A DNA stretch of 30,110 nt from Fen-1308 sp035319185 (GCA_035319185.1 DATHDF010000025.1:1-30110), one strand, 5' to 3'. Shown: positions 1 through 8,841, numbered from the stretch's first letter. Translations and numbers: made by a program. The notes: a model not told the origin generated them from the sequence alone.

Positions 1-69
1 GGAGCTTTGATGAGACAATTAATAAGCCGCAGATTGGACAGATTGTTCACCTTCGAAAAAAGTAATTAA
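1..69 (+). CDS. Possible C-terminal tail of a gene cut by the window edge
   Basis: Frame 1 is open from the first base and ends at TAA (67-69), giving a short basic tail ending RRLDRLFTFEKSN. An internal ATG at 10-12 preceded by GGAG could instead begin an 18-residue peptide. Too little is present to name a family, and the reading may be chance. The bases to the left of the window would settle it. Confidence 0.2.
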   Translation, partial: GALMRQLISRRLDRLFTFEKSN

Positions 70-897
70 GAAAGTCATTTCCATTGACTACAAACCATAA
101 AATGATAAATCATCGCCAAGCTTAAGTCATTTGCTCGATCGCAATTTATGATAATCAATAGTTCTTGTATTAGTCCATTGAGACAGATTTATACTGTTTA
201 TAACACAGGTTTCTATAGGGCTAATGGCTATTGCTAAAAATCGGTGGATTTGGACTGTTTTCCTCGAGATATGAAACCTCTCTTTGACAGTTGGGTACCG
301 AATTGAACTAACATCTACTGATCCTCATATATAATCGTTTGAAAACTAGGATTGTCATTATTCTGTCACCATAATGTAGTACGATCGGAAATCTTGCGGG
401 CAGCAAGAGTAGTCTTTGCGGCTTTGCAGGTGTTAATCGGAGCCGGAACCTCTTTAGAATCTGCCTCCGTTAAGACATGATTCGGGATAAAACACGCGCT
501 TACGACAGTCCACAGGGCACTTTAACAATAACCGAAAGAAACTGACACCGGCCTTTTTTGGGCGATGCCGAGCTGAAGCGTCGGCGCGATAAATTGTCGA
601 AAACTATGCCGGCACGTTTCATAGGCGAAACCTTCTTCGGCTTCAGTTTCGGACCCCGAAGGTTACAATCGGCATCAAACATTCTACTTCTGCCAGTTAT
701 CGTAGGAAAGCACTATTTCGGAGATCAAGGCTGATATGTTGAGTAGAAGATGAAAGTGCCGACCGGAGGGTATTCCACAGGTGAGATGTACTGTGAGAAT
801 CAATTTCCACCTGCCTTGACACACCTGTCTTTACGGGTTGACTTTTTTCGTGAAAATGCCTTTATTTGGAATATATACTTCCACATTTGGACTATAA
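70..897. other. Gene-free stretch, no recognisable feature
   Basis: About 830 bases without a convincing gene on either strand. The only open frames are short (for example 477-545 plus and 500-682 minus), lack a good ribosome binding site and resemble nothing I know. The first 400 bases are AT-rich, while 540-680 is more GC-rich and looks like decayed coding sequence. There is no tRNA, no array of repeats and no transposase signature. A TTGACT at 838-843 could be a -35 element for the remnant that follows, but the -10 position is poor. Confidence 0.5.
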
Positions 898-1047
898 ATG
901 GAAACTATAGGGCGATTTCTAAATACTGAAAGGCAGAGCTATTTTCTGTTTGGCCCCAGAGGCACGGGGAAATCGACTTTTATCAAGGAACATCATCCTG
1001 TCGCTGCACGCCTGGATCTGTTGCTTCCGGACATGTTCAGGAATTAG
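898..1047 (+). pseudogene. Truncated AAA-type ATPase (DUF4143 family) remnant
   Basis: An ATG at 898 opens a 49-residue frame that begins METIGRFLNTERQSYFLFGP, followed by a Walker A motif GPRGTGKST and, near the end, DLLLPDMFRN before TAG. This is the typical N-terminus of the large stand-alone ATPases with an AAA_14 domain and a DUF4143 C-terminal domain, which usually run to about 380-400 residues. Here the rest is missing: neither the Walker B (VIDEVQ-type) stretch nor the nuclease-like C-terminus can be found downstream in any frame. The fragment sits at the edge of a gene-poor stretch, which fits a decayed accessory gene. A short functional product is unlikely. Confidence 0.55.
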
Positions 1048-1208
1048 GTGTCGCATCGGAGCGACTACGAATCACGAAGTAGGGAGACGCACTACTTATT
1101 GGTACGCAGTTGTACCCTGCATAATTGTCTTGTTATTATCCGCGAAGATTCCTGCGAGAATCTATTTCAAAAGATAATCGTCAAAGATGATCGTACAATC
1201 CTTGCCTG

Positions 1209-1745
1209 TTATTTCGGTGGCATCGACGGCTGGAAGTCTTTTAGTTGCGACGGGTCCATGCCTCCCCGCCTGGGAAGATAGTAATCAAGCCAACCTGACC
1301 TGGGTGATCCGGCGTCGGTCATTAATGCACCCTTGGCTTCCTCTTTTTCGCGGGGATATGCCGTTCCCCAGCCGAGAAAATCGTTTGCCAGAAATTCAAG
1401 GCTCAACAAAACAGCGGACAGCAACTTCCATCCGTTCTTTTCGCGCGACGCCAGGATTCTGTCTGCCAGAAATATCAGGACCAGTGCCGCAAGACTCCAC
1501 CATGGGATTACCACAGTCAGGATAACAAACCCTATACTGGCCATAAAGCACCACTTCCGGACCGAATAATATTGGGCAGCATTCTTCAATACGGCGGAAG
1601 CTTCAGGAATCAGTGTGAGGATATTTACGTTGTCGGGCGTTTCTATATCTGATGAGAGATTGCCAATGCCATGTTCGCCGTGGTGTTGTTCGACTATGCG
1701 TTTGCAGATATTTAGAAGCTCAATCGGTACGGAACTAATTTTCAT
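1209..1745 (-). CDS. Small membrane protein of unknown function
   Basis: I do not recognise the family. The start at 1745 (MKISSVPIEL) is chosen because GGGGAG lies seven bases upstream; an ATG eleven codons further up has no such site. The 178-residue product has a soluble N-terminal part, two closely spaced hydrophobic helices at about residues 66-80 and 83-98 (separated by PWW), and a weaker hydrophobic stretch around 107-123. It ends in a polar Pro/Gly-rich tail. It lies 84 bases downstream of the methyltransferase gene on the same strand and may be cotranscribed. The tail reaches towards the decayed region, so the C-terminus may not be the original one. Confidence 0.55.
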   Translation of the reverse strand: MKISSVPIELLNICKRIVEQHHGEHGIGNLSSDIETPDNVNILTLIPEASAVLKNAAQYYSVRKWCFMASIGFVILTVVIPWWSLAALVLIFLADRILASREKNGWKLLSAVLLSLEFLANDFLGWGTAYPREKEEAKGALMTDAGSPRSGWLDYYLPRRGGMDPSQLKDFQPSMPPK

Positions 1746-1829
1746 CCTATAGCTCCCCAATCCATTGTCTAAGAACAATACCAGATCATACCGGGGCTGT
1801 CAAAGAAGCAGCCCTCTTCTTTAGCAGGT

Positions 1830-2996
1830 CTACGAAGTCAGGCTCAGGAAGGCGCATTTCAGATATTCGGTTTCGGGAACGGACAAAAGGATAGGGTGAT
1901 CTTTGCCCTGAGCGCGTAATTCGATAAGTTTGAATTGCTTGCGCGCCTCCCTCGCCGAATCCCGCAGCATATCTACGAATGCCTGTTTCTCTATATGATA
2001 TGAGCACGATGACGTTGCGAGGACCCCTCCTTCCCGCAAAAGTTGCATGGCAAGAGTGTTAATCTCTCGATAGCCTTTAAGGGCTTCTTTTACCTTAAGC
2101 CTGCTTTTCACAAAGGCCGGAGGATCCAGGACTATGAAGTCGTAACGGCGCTCCTCCCTGATTCGGTCCTTAAGGAACGAGAAGACGTCAGACTTCTCAC
2201 AGGAGCATTTGTCACTCAGGCGGTTACGTGCAGCGTTCGACATGACTTGAGATAACGCGGCCTCGGAATCATCCACGAAGGTTACTTCTGCGCCGTTGGC
2301 GGCGAGCTGCAAGCCCCAGGCGCCTGCATAGCAAAACAGGTCGAGACCCCTCCCGTCGCGTACAAGTCCTGCCATCGCCAGTCTGTTTTCACGCTGGTCC
2401 AGAAAAAAGCCCGTCTTTTGCCCGCCGAGCGGGTCGATTTCGAAAGAGATATTTCCTTCGCGGATGACAGGCAACGGAGACAGGCTGCCCTTGATCACCT
2501 CTTTGACGAGCGGCAGGCCTTCAAGCGACCTGCTCCGACTGTCGTTTCTGAGCACGATGGACGCAGGCGCGAGGACATCGTCGATGGCGGGTATTATCAG
2601 GTCCTTCATCTTCTCCATGCCCAGAGTAAGGAACTGCAGTACGACGCAGTCGCCGTACTTGTCTGCGATCAGGCCCGGCAGGAGATCGCCTTCACTGAAA
2701 GCCGCCCTGAAAGAGTCGCCCGCTATCCCGATTCTGCTTCTGTATTGCAGCGCATCCAGAAGCCTCTTCCGGAAGAATTCGGCACCGATGCTCTCTTTCT
2801 TCCTTGTCAGGAGTCTTACTGCGATAAGAGAATTAGGGTTCACATAACCTATGCCCATGAAATTGTCTCTCATGTCGAAGACTTCGACAAGCGAGCCGGG
2901 GTCATAGCTCTTCAGGCTTGAAGCCAGCTCGTTGGAAAATATCCAGGAATGCCCTGCCAGTACACGGGCTGTTCGGCGAAGAAGTATCTTGTTCAT
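1830..2996 (-). CDS. rlmI: RlmI-type 23S rRNA cytosine-C5 methyltransferase
   Basis: The 388-residue product has the layout of RlmI (YccW), a cytosolic S-adenosylmethionine-dependent enzyme that makes m5C in 23S rRNA (position 1962 in E. coli). A PUA-like RNA-binding domain occupies about residues 1-75 (GHSWIFSNEL, GIGYVNPNSLIAVRLL). A central domain includes GGQKTGFFLDQRENR near 191-205. A Rossmann methyltransferase fold follows, with motif I LDLFCYAGAWG (218-228), the acidic VDDSE loop (241-245), motif IV VLDPPAFVKS (289-298) and SSCSYH with Cys331. Length matches the family. The start has no visible Shine-Dalgarno sequence. Family assignment is firm; the exact target base is inferred. Confidence 0.9.
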   Translation of the reverse strand: MNKILLRRTARVLAGHSWIFSNELASSLKSYDPGSLVEVFDMRDNFMGIGYVNPNSLIAVRLLTRKKESIGAEFFRKRLLDALQYRSRIGIAGDSFRAAFSEGDLLPGLIADKYGDCVVLQFLTLGMEKMKDLIIPAIDDVLAPASIVLRNDSRSRSLEGLPLVKEVIKGSLSPLPVIREGNISFEIDPLGGQKTGFFLDQRENRLAMAGLVRDGRGLDLFCYAGAWGLQLAANGAEVTFVDDSEAALSQVMSNAARNRLSDKCSCEKSDVFSFLKDRIREERRYDFIVLDPPAFVKSRLKVKEALKGYREINTLAMQLLREGGVLATSSCSYHIEKQAFVDMLRDSAREARKQFKLIELRAQGKDHPILLSVPETEYLKCAFLSLTS

Positions 2997-3001
2997 GTTT
3001 C

Positions 3002-3011
3002 ATTATATAAT
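3002..3011. promoter_or_regulatory. Palindromic -10-like box between divergent genes
   Basis: ATTATATAAT is its own reverse complement, so it contains a TATAAT hexamer on each strand. It sits in the 34-bp gap between the methyltransferase and the MoxR gene. On the plus strand transcription would begin near 3018, leaving a short leader with a GGAAGGG ribosome site before 3031. On the minus strand it would begin almost at the methyltransferase ATG. No good -35 hexamer is seen for either direction. Confidence 0.4.
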
Positions 3012-3030
3012 AAAAAACGGAAGGGCCCGA

Positions 3031-3963
3031 ATGAACAGGAACAGCGACGTGATCGAAGAGATAATAAATCTTCTTTCCGGTTATCTTCACGGAAAGTCCA
3101 AGGCGCTCAAATTATCGCTGATAGCATTTTTTTCAAGGGGCCACCTGCTGATCGAGGACCTGCCGGGACTCGGAAAGACGACACTCGCCATTGCGATCGC
3201 AAAGTCGCTTGGGATGAGCTTCGGCAGGATACAATGCACGAGCGATCTGCTTCCAACGGATATATCCGGCCTGTCCATCTTCAACAAGGACAAGGGTGCC
3301 TTCGAGTTTCACCAGGGGCCGGTCTTCAATAACATAGTCCTTGTCGACGAGATAAACAGGGCTACTCCCAAGACACAGAGCGCGCTTCTTGAGGCTATGG
3401 GTGAGAAGCAGGCGACGATTGAAGGCAAGACCTACAAGCTCGTAAGGCCTTTCTTTGTGATCGCGACCCAGAATCCTGTCGAGCAGTTCGGCACTTTTCC
3501 GCTGCCTGAATCCCAGCTCGACCGCTTCGCAATGAAGATAAGCGTTGGTTATGCTTCAAGGGAATCCGAAAAGGAGATACTCAAATTCGGAAGCAAGCGG
3601 GAGGACCTCTATTCCATAAAGCCGATGATGACGAAAGACGATGTCCTGTCCATCCAGGAAGATATAAGGGAGAAGGTATACCTGTCGGATAAGGTGCTGG
3701 ATTACATTCTCGATATTGTTGAGGCAACACGCAATAATAAATACATCCTCGCCGGAATCTCTACCCGCGGTGTGCTCGCCATAACATCTACTGCAAAGAC
3801 GAAGGCATTTTTCAGCGGAAGGGATTATGTCATACCCGAAGACATCAAGGAGCTCTCGGAATTCACAATTCCGCACAGGGTCATCTTCCGGGATGAATTT
3901 GAGCATGTCGACAGGAAGGAGGTTGTAAAATCGGTCGTCGAAGCGATACCGGTCCCGGTGTAA
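3031..3963 (+). CDS. MoxR family AAA+ ATPase
   Basis: A 310-residue cytosolic ATPase of the MoxR family, chaperone-like proteins that usually act with a DUF58 or VWA partner encoded next door. Walker A is LPGLGKTT (44-51), Walker B NIVLVDEINR (101-110), followed by the family signature PKTQSALLEAMGEKQ and sensor 1 VIATQNPVEQFGTFPLPESQ (starting near 143). The C-terminal lid domain ends at VPV. Start 3031 is preferred over an upstream in-frame ATG at 2932, because GGAAGGG lies just ahead and the upstream start would overlap the divergent gene. It heads a MoxR-DUF58-transglutaminase operon. The substrate is unknown; in relatives this trio is linked to the cell envelope or to protein maturation. 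Confidence 0.93.
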   Translation: MNRNSDVIEEIINLLSGYLHGKSKALKLSLIAFFSRGHLLIEDLPGLGKTTLAIAIAKSLGMSFGRIQCTSDLLPTDISGLSIFNKDKGAFEFHQGPVFNNIVLVDEINRATPKTQSALLEAMGEKQATIEGKTYKLVRPFFVIATQNPVEQFGTFPLPESQLDRFAMKISVGYASRESEKEILKFGSKREDLYSIKPMMTKDDVLSIQEDIREKVYLSDKVLDYILDIVEATRNNKYILAGISTRGVLAITSTAKTKAFFSGRDYVIPEDIKELSEFTIPHRVIFRDEFEHVDRKEVVKSVVEAIPVPV

Positions 3964-4859
3964 TAAGGATCACAAAGGCGGGCTGGATTTATATATTCCT
4001 TACGATATTTCTTGGCTTTTCTGCAGTAAATACCGGCAACAACCTTATTTATCTCATCGTATCGGTCCTCCTTAGCTTTATGGGCGTGTCCGGATTTTTC
4101 GGGAGGCGCAATCTGTTGGGGCTGAATGTCTTGATCGAGTTGCCCGATGAGATTTATGCCGGAACGACAATACCCATCAGAGTTGTTGTCTCAAACCGGA
4201 AGAGGTTCATGCCGTCTTTCCTCATCAAAATGAAAGTGGGCGATTCCGAAACCATCTTCCCGATTGTCGATAAAACCGGCCTTGCTTCCGGACTGGCTAC
4301 CATATCTTTCCCGGCGCGGGGCAGACATGCAATCAGGGATATATATATTTCATCTGCATTTCCGTTCAATTTTTTTGTCCGTTTCAGGCGCCTTGATACG
4401 GAGATGGAAATTATCGTATTTCCTGCCCTGAAGAAATGCTCGATTGCAAGCCTTTTCGGGCGCGATGAAAAATCACGCGGAGAAATTACCCTCGACAGAT
4501 CGGGGTTCGAGGCAGATATGCTCTCAATTCGCGAGTACCGCTACGGCGACCCGCAGAAATATATTCACTGGAAGGCCAGCGCGAGGACCGGGAAGCTGAA
4601 GACCAAGGAACTGTCGTCGCTGGCGGAAAGGCCAGTTGTATTGGATCTGGATAAGATCGCCATGACGGACCTGGAAGAGAAGATATCGTGCGTTACATAC
4701 ACGATCGTAAACAGCTTCAGGCTTAATGTCCCGGTGGGCCTTAAGATCGGAGAAAAACTTTTCAACTCCGCACCTATGAATCCATCCGGCACCAAAATGC
4801 AGGAATACGGCAAGATTGCGATGTTAAAGGCGCTTGCTCTATACGGGAGAAAGCCGTGA
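3963..4859 (+). CDS. DUF58 protein with no canonical start codon
   Basis: The product belongs to the DUF58 family, the usual partner of MoxR. The N-terminus RITKAGWIYIF, two membrane helices at about residues 6-21 and 28-42 (around NTGNNLIYL) and the signature REYRYGDPQKYIHWKASART near the C-terminal third are all present. The first ATG in frame is at 4080, but starting there would delete the first helix and most of the second. The conserved N-terminus begins at the ATA codon at 3963, which overlaps the moxR stop (TAATAAGG). Upstream to the TGA at 3900 there is no ATG, GTG, TTG or CTG in frame. An ATC at 3930 lies seven bases after AAGGAGG. I give the ATA as a provisional start; a rare start codon, a frameshift or a sequence error are all possible. 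Confidence 0.82.
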   Translation: MRITKAGWIYIFLTIFLGFSAVNTGNNLIYLIVSVLLSFMGVSGFFGRRNLLGLNVLIELPDEIYAGTTIPIRVVVSNRKRFMPSFLIKMKVGDSETIFPIVDKTGLASGLATISFPARGRHAIRDIYISSAFPFNFFVRFRRLDTEMEIIVFPALKKCSIASLFGRDEKSRGEITLDRSGFEADMLSIREYRYGDPQKYIHWKASARTGKLKTKELSSLAERPVVLDLDKIAMTDLEEKISCVTYTIVNSFRLNVPVGLKIGEKLFNSAPMNPSGTKMQEYGKIAMLKALALYGRKP

Positions 4860-6781
4860 TAACGCGCGGTAATGGACATGCAATCAGTATAGGCTTTGCG
4901 CTCAACGGTCTGACATACGTTGCCGGACTCATAGGTTTTTTGTCGGTGGTGAGATACATTGGCATATCGTTCTCCATCGGCTTTGCCATGATATTATGCG
5001 TCGCCTTCTACTTTGACTACCGTAAAAGGTATGCTGTTTCCAGAAAAGTCCTCAATTCCGCCTTGGCGGTTTTTGTCGCCCTGAATTTCCTTCGGATCTC
5101 GCTCGATAATTTTGCAGCACCTTTGGTTGAGACCATTTTGATACTTATGGCGATCAAGTTTCTCGAGGAAAAAGAGGTGCGGGACTACATGCAGATATAT
5201 GTCCTTGCAACATTTCTGCTTGCGGGTTCAGCACTCCTGAGCCTAGACCTCCAGTTTCTTGTCAACTTCTCTCTACTGGCTTTGCTGCTGCCTTTGTGCA
5301 TCGTTCTGCTCACTTTCCATGCCCAGATGGGCGGCATGACCCTGACCGATAAGCAGCTGATGCAGGTAGTTTCACGGGCCCTGCTCATCCCGCTTTTTTC
5401 GATACCCGTGACAGTGCTCATGTTTGCCGGCCTGCCCAGGACGGGGTATCCGCTTCTGAATTTCCTGAATGCGCGAGGCAGCACCGCCGGATTTACGGAT
5501 CATGTGACGCTCGGAGACATCTCAGGCATTCAGGAGAACTCATCGGTTATTCTCAGGGTGGAGACCTCGCCGATCGATCCGCAGATGCTTTATTGGCGCG
5601 GGATAGTAATGGACTACTTTGACGGCAAATCCTGGAGAGGTGTTGGAAGATCGGAGTTTAATGAGGGCGCTTTTCGTATGGAGGGGCGTAGGGTGGCGCA
5701 GACAATTTACCTGGAGCCATACGGCAATAAGTACCTGTTTGCCCTTGATAGGCCGGTATCGCTGTATTATCGTGACGTCAGGGTATCAGGCGATTTTACG
5801 ATGAACTCAGGACGTGATATAGACAGCAGAATCAGATACAATGCGGTGTCAGTGCTGTCGGGCTATGACGGGCTCATGAGTGTCGACAGGAAGAACTACC
5901 TTCAGCTTCCGGCCTCAGGCCTGGAAAGTGTGAGGCTGTTGGCAGAGAAGCTTACCGCCGGCAGGAGCGATGAAGCTGCCGCCTTGTCAATCCTTCATTA
6001 CCTCAGAGACGGAAGGTTTCGATACTCACTCAGCGATCTGCCCGTGACCTCCAGTCCGATTGAGGACTTTCTGCTTACATACAGGACCGGCAACTGCGAG
6101 TATTTTGCTTCGTCCATGGCTGTTATGCTGCGCATGACAGGGACACCGGCGCGCATGGTTGGCGGATACCGCGGAGGGGTTTACAATCCGCTCGGCGGAT
6201 ATTATCTGATTACGCAGAACAATGCCCATGTATGGGTAGAGGTTTATATTAACAAAAAAGGCTGGGTCAGGATGGATCCCACGCCGGCAGCTGTAGGAAT
6301 CGCACCTGGCGGGCAGCCGGGCCTGGCGTTGAAATTAAGACTGATGCTGGACGCTATGAATTACTTCTGGAATTCGGTGGTTATAAGCTACGACCTGAAC
6401 AGGCAAGTGTCGCTCATTGCTGAACTGAAGAATGCGGTCAGGGCACCGCATGTCGATATGTCGGCAATAACAGGCTCTGCGGTGCTTTTGACGCTGGTTG
6501 TAATATCGTTGGCTGCTATTGTAATCGGCAATCTTCGATATGCAAAAAGAAGATCTACCGAAGCCCGAATAATAAGGCGGTTCGCGAAGATAATGAAGAA
6601 ACATGGCTATGAGCGGGGCGCTACGGAGGGGCTTCAGGAATTTGCGGCGAGGATCGAAAATCCCTCACTGCGCGAAAAAGTCACTGTATTTGCATCTGAA
6701 TTTGAAGGAGTCTATTACAGGGATAAAGCCATGACAAAGTCAGATCAGGCCGGATTGATGCGTATGTTGGACGATATTTGA
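4856..6781 (+). CDS. Transglutaminase-like membrane protein, TgpA/DUF3488 family
   Basis: A 641-residue membrane protein starting with GTG, whose last three bases of overlap (GTGA) couple it to the DUF58 stop. The N-terminal third has about six membrane helices (residues 10-190), the DUF3488 part. A periplasmic region follows with a transglutaminase core near 370-480. The catalytic triad is visible as Cys414 (RTGNCEYFASS), His458 (NNAHVWVEV) and Asp474 (RMDPTPA). A final membrane helix lies at about 524-546, before a short cytosolic tail (DUF4129-like). Architecture and neighbours match TgpA-type proteins. The enzyme is expected to act in the periplasm as a protease or transamidase; its substrate cannot be read from the sequence. 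Confidence 0.93.
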   Translation: MITRGNGHAISIGFALNGLTYVAGLIGFLSVVRYIGISFSIGFAMILCVAFYFDYRKRYAVSRKVLNSALAVFVALNFLRISLDNFAAPLVETILILMAIKFLEEKEVRDYMQIYVLATFLLAGSALLSLDLQFLVNFSLLALLLPLCIVLLTFHAQMGGMTLTDKQLMQVVSRALLIPLFSIPVTVLMFAGLPRTGYPLLNFLNARGSTAGFTDHVTLGDISGIQENSSVILRVETSPIDPQMLYWRGIVMDYFDGKSWRGVGRSEFNEGAFRMEGRRVAQTIYLEPYGNKYLFALDRPVSLYYRDVRVSGDFTMNSGRDIDSRIRYNAVSVLSGYDGLMSVDRKNYLQLPASGLESVRLLAEKLTAGRSDEAAALSILHYLRDGRFRYSLSDLPVTSSPIEDFLLTYRTGNCEYFASSMAVMLRMTGTPARMVGGYRGGVYNPLGGYYLITQNNAHVWVEVYINKKGWVRMDPTPAAVGIAPGGQPGLALKLRLMLDAMNYFWNSVVISYDLNRQVSLIAELKNAVRAPHVDMSAITGSAVLLTLVVISLAAIVIGNLRYAKRRSTEARIIRRFAKIMKKHGYERGATEGLQEFAARIENPSLREKVTVFASEFEGVYYRDKAMTKSDQAGLMRMLDDI

Positions 6782-6853
6782 CGAGGTTTTTTTTTGGCCT
6801 GTGTTTATAGTAAAATTATGCAGAATTCAACATTCTATATCGGGAGGTTACGG

Positions 6854-7081
6854 ATGACCGACGAAGAGATTGTAGAAGCGCTTAAAAAAGTGAACGAGGA
6901 TTTCAAGAAACTTTGCCAGGAGCACAAGGAGCTGAACGGCCAGCTTGACGAACTCAACAAAAAGCATTATCTCTCTCCGGACGAGGAGGTTGAGAAGAAG
7001 AAGATGCAGAAAGAGAAGCTTCACAAAAAGGATAAAATAGCCGAGCTTGTCCGGGAATACAGAAAAGACCACAATAATTAA
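6854..7081 (+). CDS. DUF465 (YdcH-like) small coiled-coil protein
   Basis: A 75-residue, highly charged helical protein: MTDEEIVEALKKVNEDFKKL, then a heptad-rich stretch with the LNKKHYLSPDEEVEKKKMQKEK signature portion typical of DUF465/YdcH proteins, ending in ELVREYRKDHNN. The start at 6854 follows CGGGAGGT by a few bases; an upstream TTG-type start at 6794 has no ribosome site. Function of the family is unknown. It stands alone between the transglutaminase gene and ilvD, 73 bases from the former, so it may have its own promoter; the TATAGT at 6806-6811 is a possible -10. Confidence 0.8.
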   Translation: MTDEEIVEALKKVNEDFKKLCQEHKELNGQLDELNKKHYLSPDEEVEKKKMQKEKLHKKDKIAELVREYRKDHNN

Positions 7082-7148
7082 TCCATAAAAATCAATCAGT
7101 GATGTCTGCGGCTGCGGCCGTTGGGGAAAGATAAGGGGATATTTTTTC

Positions 7149-8807
7149 ATGAAAAGAAGCGATACGATCAAATGCGGACTCGAAAGGATGCCTCACAGGG
7201 CCCTTCTTTATGCTACAGGAATGCCGAGTAGTGAGATGAACAAGCCTTTTATCGGGGTGGCCACCAGTTTTACGGATATCATCCCCGGCCATATAGGAAT
7301 GCGTGACCTTGAAAGGTTCATTGAAAAGGGCATCCATACCGGCGGGGGCTATCCGTTTTTTTTCGGTATCCCGGGCATATGCGACGGCATTGCGATGGGG
7401 CACAAGGGAATGCATTATTCCCTGGCGTCACGGGAGCTGATAGCCGATATGGTCGAAACAGTGGCCGAAGCCCATCGACTTGACGGATTGGTCCTTCTGA
7501 CGAATTGCGACAAGATAACACCCGGCATGCTCATGGCGGCTGCCCGTCTCAACATCCCAAGCATCGTTGTAACAGCCGGACCGATGCTGGGCGGACACTA
7601 TAAAGGGCGCCGTCTTAATCTGACCAGTGATACATTCGAGGCAGTCGGAAAGTTTAAAAAGGGTTTGATCAAACAGGAAGACCTACAGAAACTTGAGATG
7701 TGCGCCTGCCCGGGCGCGGGGTCTTGCCAGGGTATGTATACTGCAAATACCATGGCGTGTGTGGCTGAAGCGCTCGGAATGAGTCTGCCGGGCTGCGCAA
7801 CGGCCCCGGCTGTGCTGGCCGCAAAAAAACGCATCGCCTTTGAAAGCGGCGTGCGCATTGTCGAACTGATCAGGAAAAACATCACACCGCGCAAGATAAT
7901 GACAAAGTCTGCCTTTGAAAACGCCATTACGGTCGACCTTTCGCTAGGCGGCTCGACGAACACGGCGCTTCATATCCCGGCAATAGCTCATGACGCAGCG
8001 GTCGAGCTCAAGCTGGAACTATTTGACGAGATCAGCAAAAAGACGCCTCACCTGACGAACATGATTCCGGGTGGGCAATATTATATGGAAGACCTTGACG
8101 TTGCCGGGGGAATCCCTGCGGTGCTGAACCGGCTTAAAGACCTGCTGAAAGATAGCCCGACTGTTTCGGGTGCAAGCATTCGTCAGATCGCCGCTGCAGC
8201 AGAAGTCGCGGACGAAGAGGTGATACGTCCGCTGAACAAGGCCTTCCACAAAGAGGGTGGGATAGCGGTCCTGAAAGGCAACCTGGCCCCGGACGGCGCA
8301 GTGGTCAAGCAGACGGCTGTAAGCAAAAACATGATGAAGTTCGAAGGGATTGCGAAGGTGTTCGATTCCGAGGAAGCCGCGATGAAGTCCATTCTGTCCG
8401 GCGGGATCAAGGCGGGAGACGTGGTGGTAATCAGATATGAAGGGCCCAAAGGCGGACCCGGCATGAGGGAAATGCTGTCTCCGACATCGGCGATAGCAGG
8501 TATGGGACTTGCCGAATCGGTCGCGCTTATTACCGACGGGCGTTTTTCCGGCGGTACCCGGGGTCCTTGTATCGGTCACATTTCTCCTGAAGCCATGGAG
8601 GGTGGTCCTATAGCCATGGTCAGGGATGGGGACAGGATCAGGATTGATATCCCAAAAAGGAAGATAGAGCTTGTCGTGCCGGATCAGGAGCTTACAAAAA
8701 GGCGGTCGGCATGGAAGAAACCTCAACCGAAGATAAAGAAGGGATATCTCTCAAGATATTCGAAGATGGTCAGCTCAGCCGCTTCCGGCGCTATCATGCT
8801 CGATTAA
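7149..8807 (+). CDS. ilvD: Dihydroxy-acid dehydratase
   Basis: IlvD converts 2,3-dihydroxy-isovalerate and 2,3-dihydroxy-3-methylvalerate to the 2-oxo acids in valine, leucine and isoleucine synthesis, using an iron-sulfur cluster in the cytosol. The 552-residue length is normal. Cluster and metal ligands are visible: Cys120 in LTNCDKITPGMLMA and Cys193 in GAGSCQGMYTANTM, along with DGIAMGHKGMHYSL near 79-92. Later motifs include DLSLGGSTNTALHIPAIA, the GPKGGPGMREMLSPTSA loop and TDGRFSGGTRGPCIGHISPEA. The start at 7149 has an AAGGGG about eleven bases upstream. No other ilv genes are adjacent. Confidence 0.97.
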   Translation: MKRSDTIKCGLERMPHRALLYATGMPSSEMNKPFIGVATSFTDIIPGHIGMRDLERFIEKGIHTGGGYPFFFGIPGICDGIAMGHKGMHYSLASRELIADMVETVAEAHRLDGLVLLTNCDKITPGMLMAAARLNIPSIVVTAGPMLGGHYKGRRLNLTSDTFEAVGKFKKGLIKQEDLQKLEMCACPGAGSCQGMYTANTMACVAEALGMSLPGCATAPAVLAAKKRIAFESGVRIVELIRKNITPRKIMTKSAFENAITVDLSLGGSTNTALHIPAIAHDAAVELKLELFDEISKKTPHLTNMIPGGQYYMEDLDVAGGIPAVLNRLKDLLKDSPTVSGASIRQIAAAAEVADEEVIRPLNKAFHKEGGIAVLKGNLAPDGAVVKQTAVSKNMMKFEGIAKVFDSEEAAMKSILSGGIKAGDVVVIRYEGPKGGPGMREMLSPTSAIAGMGLAESVALITDGRFSGGTRGPCIGHISPEAMEGGPIAMVRDGDRIRIDIPKRKIELVVPDQELTKRRSAWKKPQPKIKKGYLSRYSKMVSSAASGAIMLD

Positions 8808-8841
8808 TAACATATCTTCGTGGTAATATAGCAACTCTCAA

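Noticed and set aside
500..682. 60-codon minus-strand frame in the gene-poor region
   Set aside because: No ribosome site, no recognisable sequence and no partner; short enough to occur by chance.
1048..1281. Continuation of the truncated ATPase in the next frame
   Set aside because: The translated sequence (SHRSDYESRSRETHYLLV) does not resemble the expected Walker B part or the DUF4143 domain.
6778..6811. TTGACG ... TATAGT as a promoter for the DUF465 gene
   Set aside because: The spacer is 22 bases, too long for a standard sigma-70 promoter; only the TATAGT box is kept as a possibility.
8019..8726. 235-codon open frame on the minus strand inside ilvD
   Set aside because: Fully contained in a highly conserved gene, with Arg/His-rich composition typical of a shadow frame.
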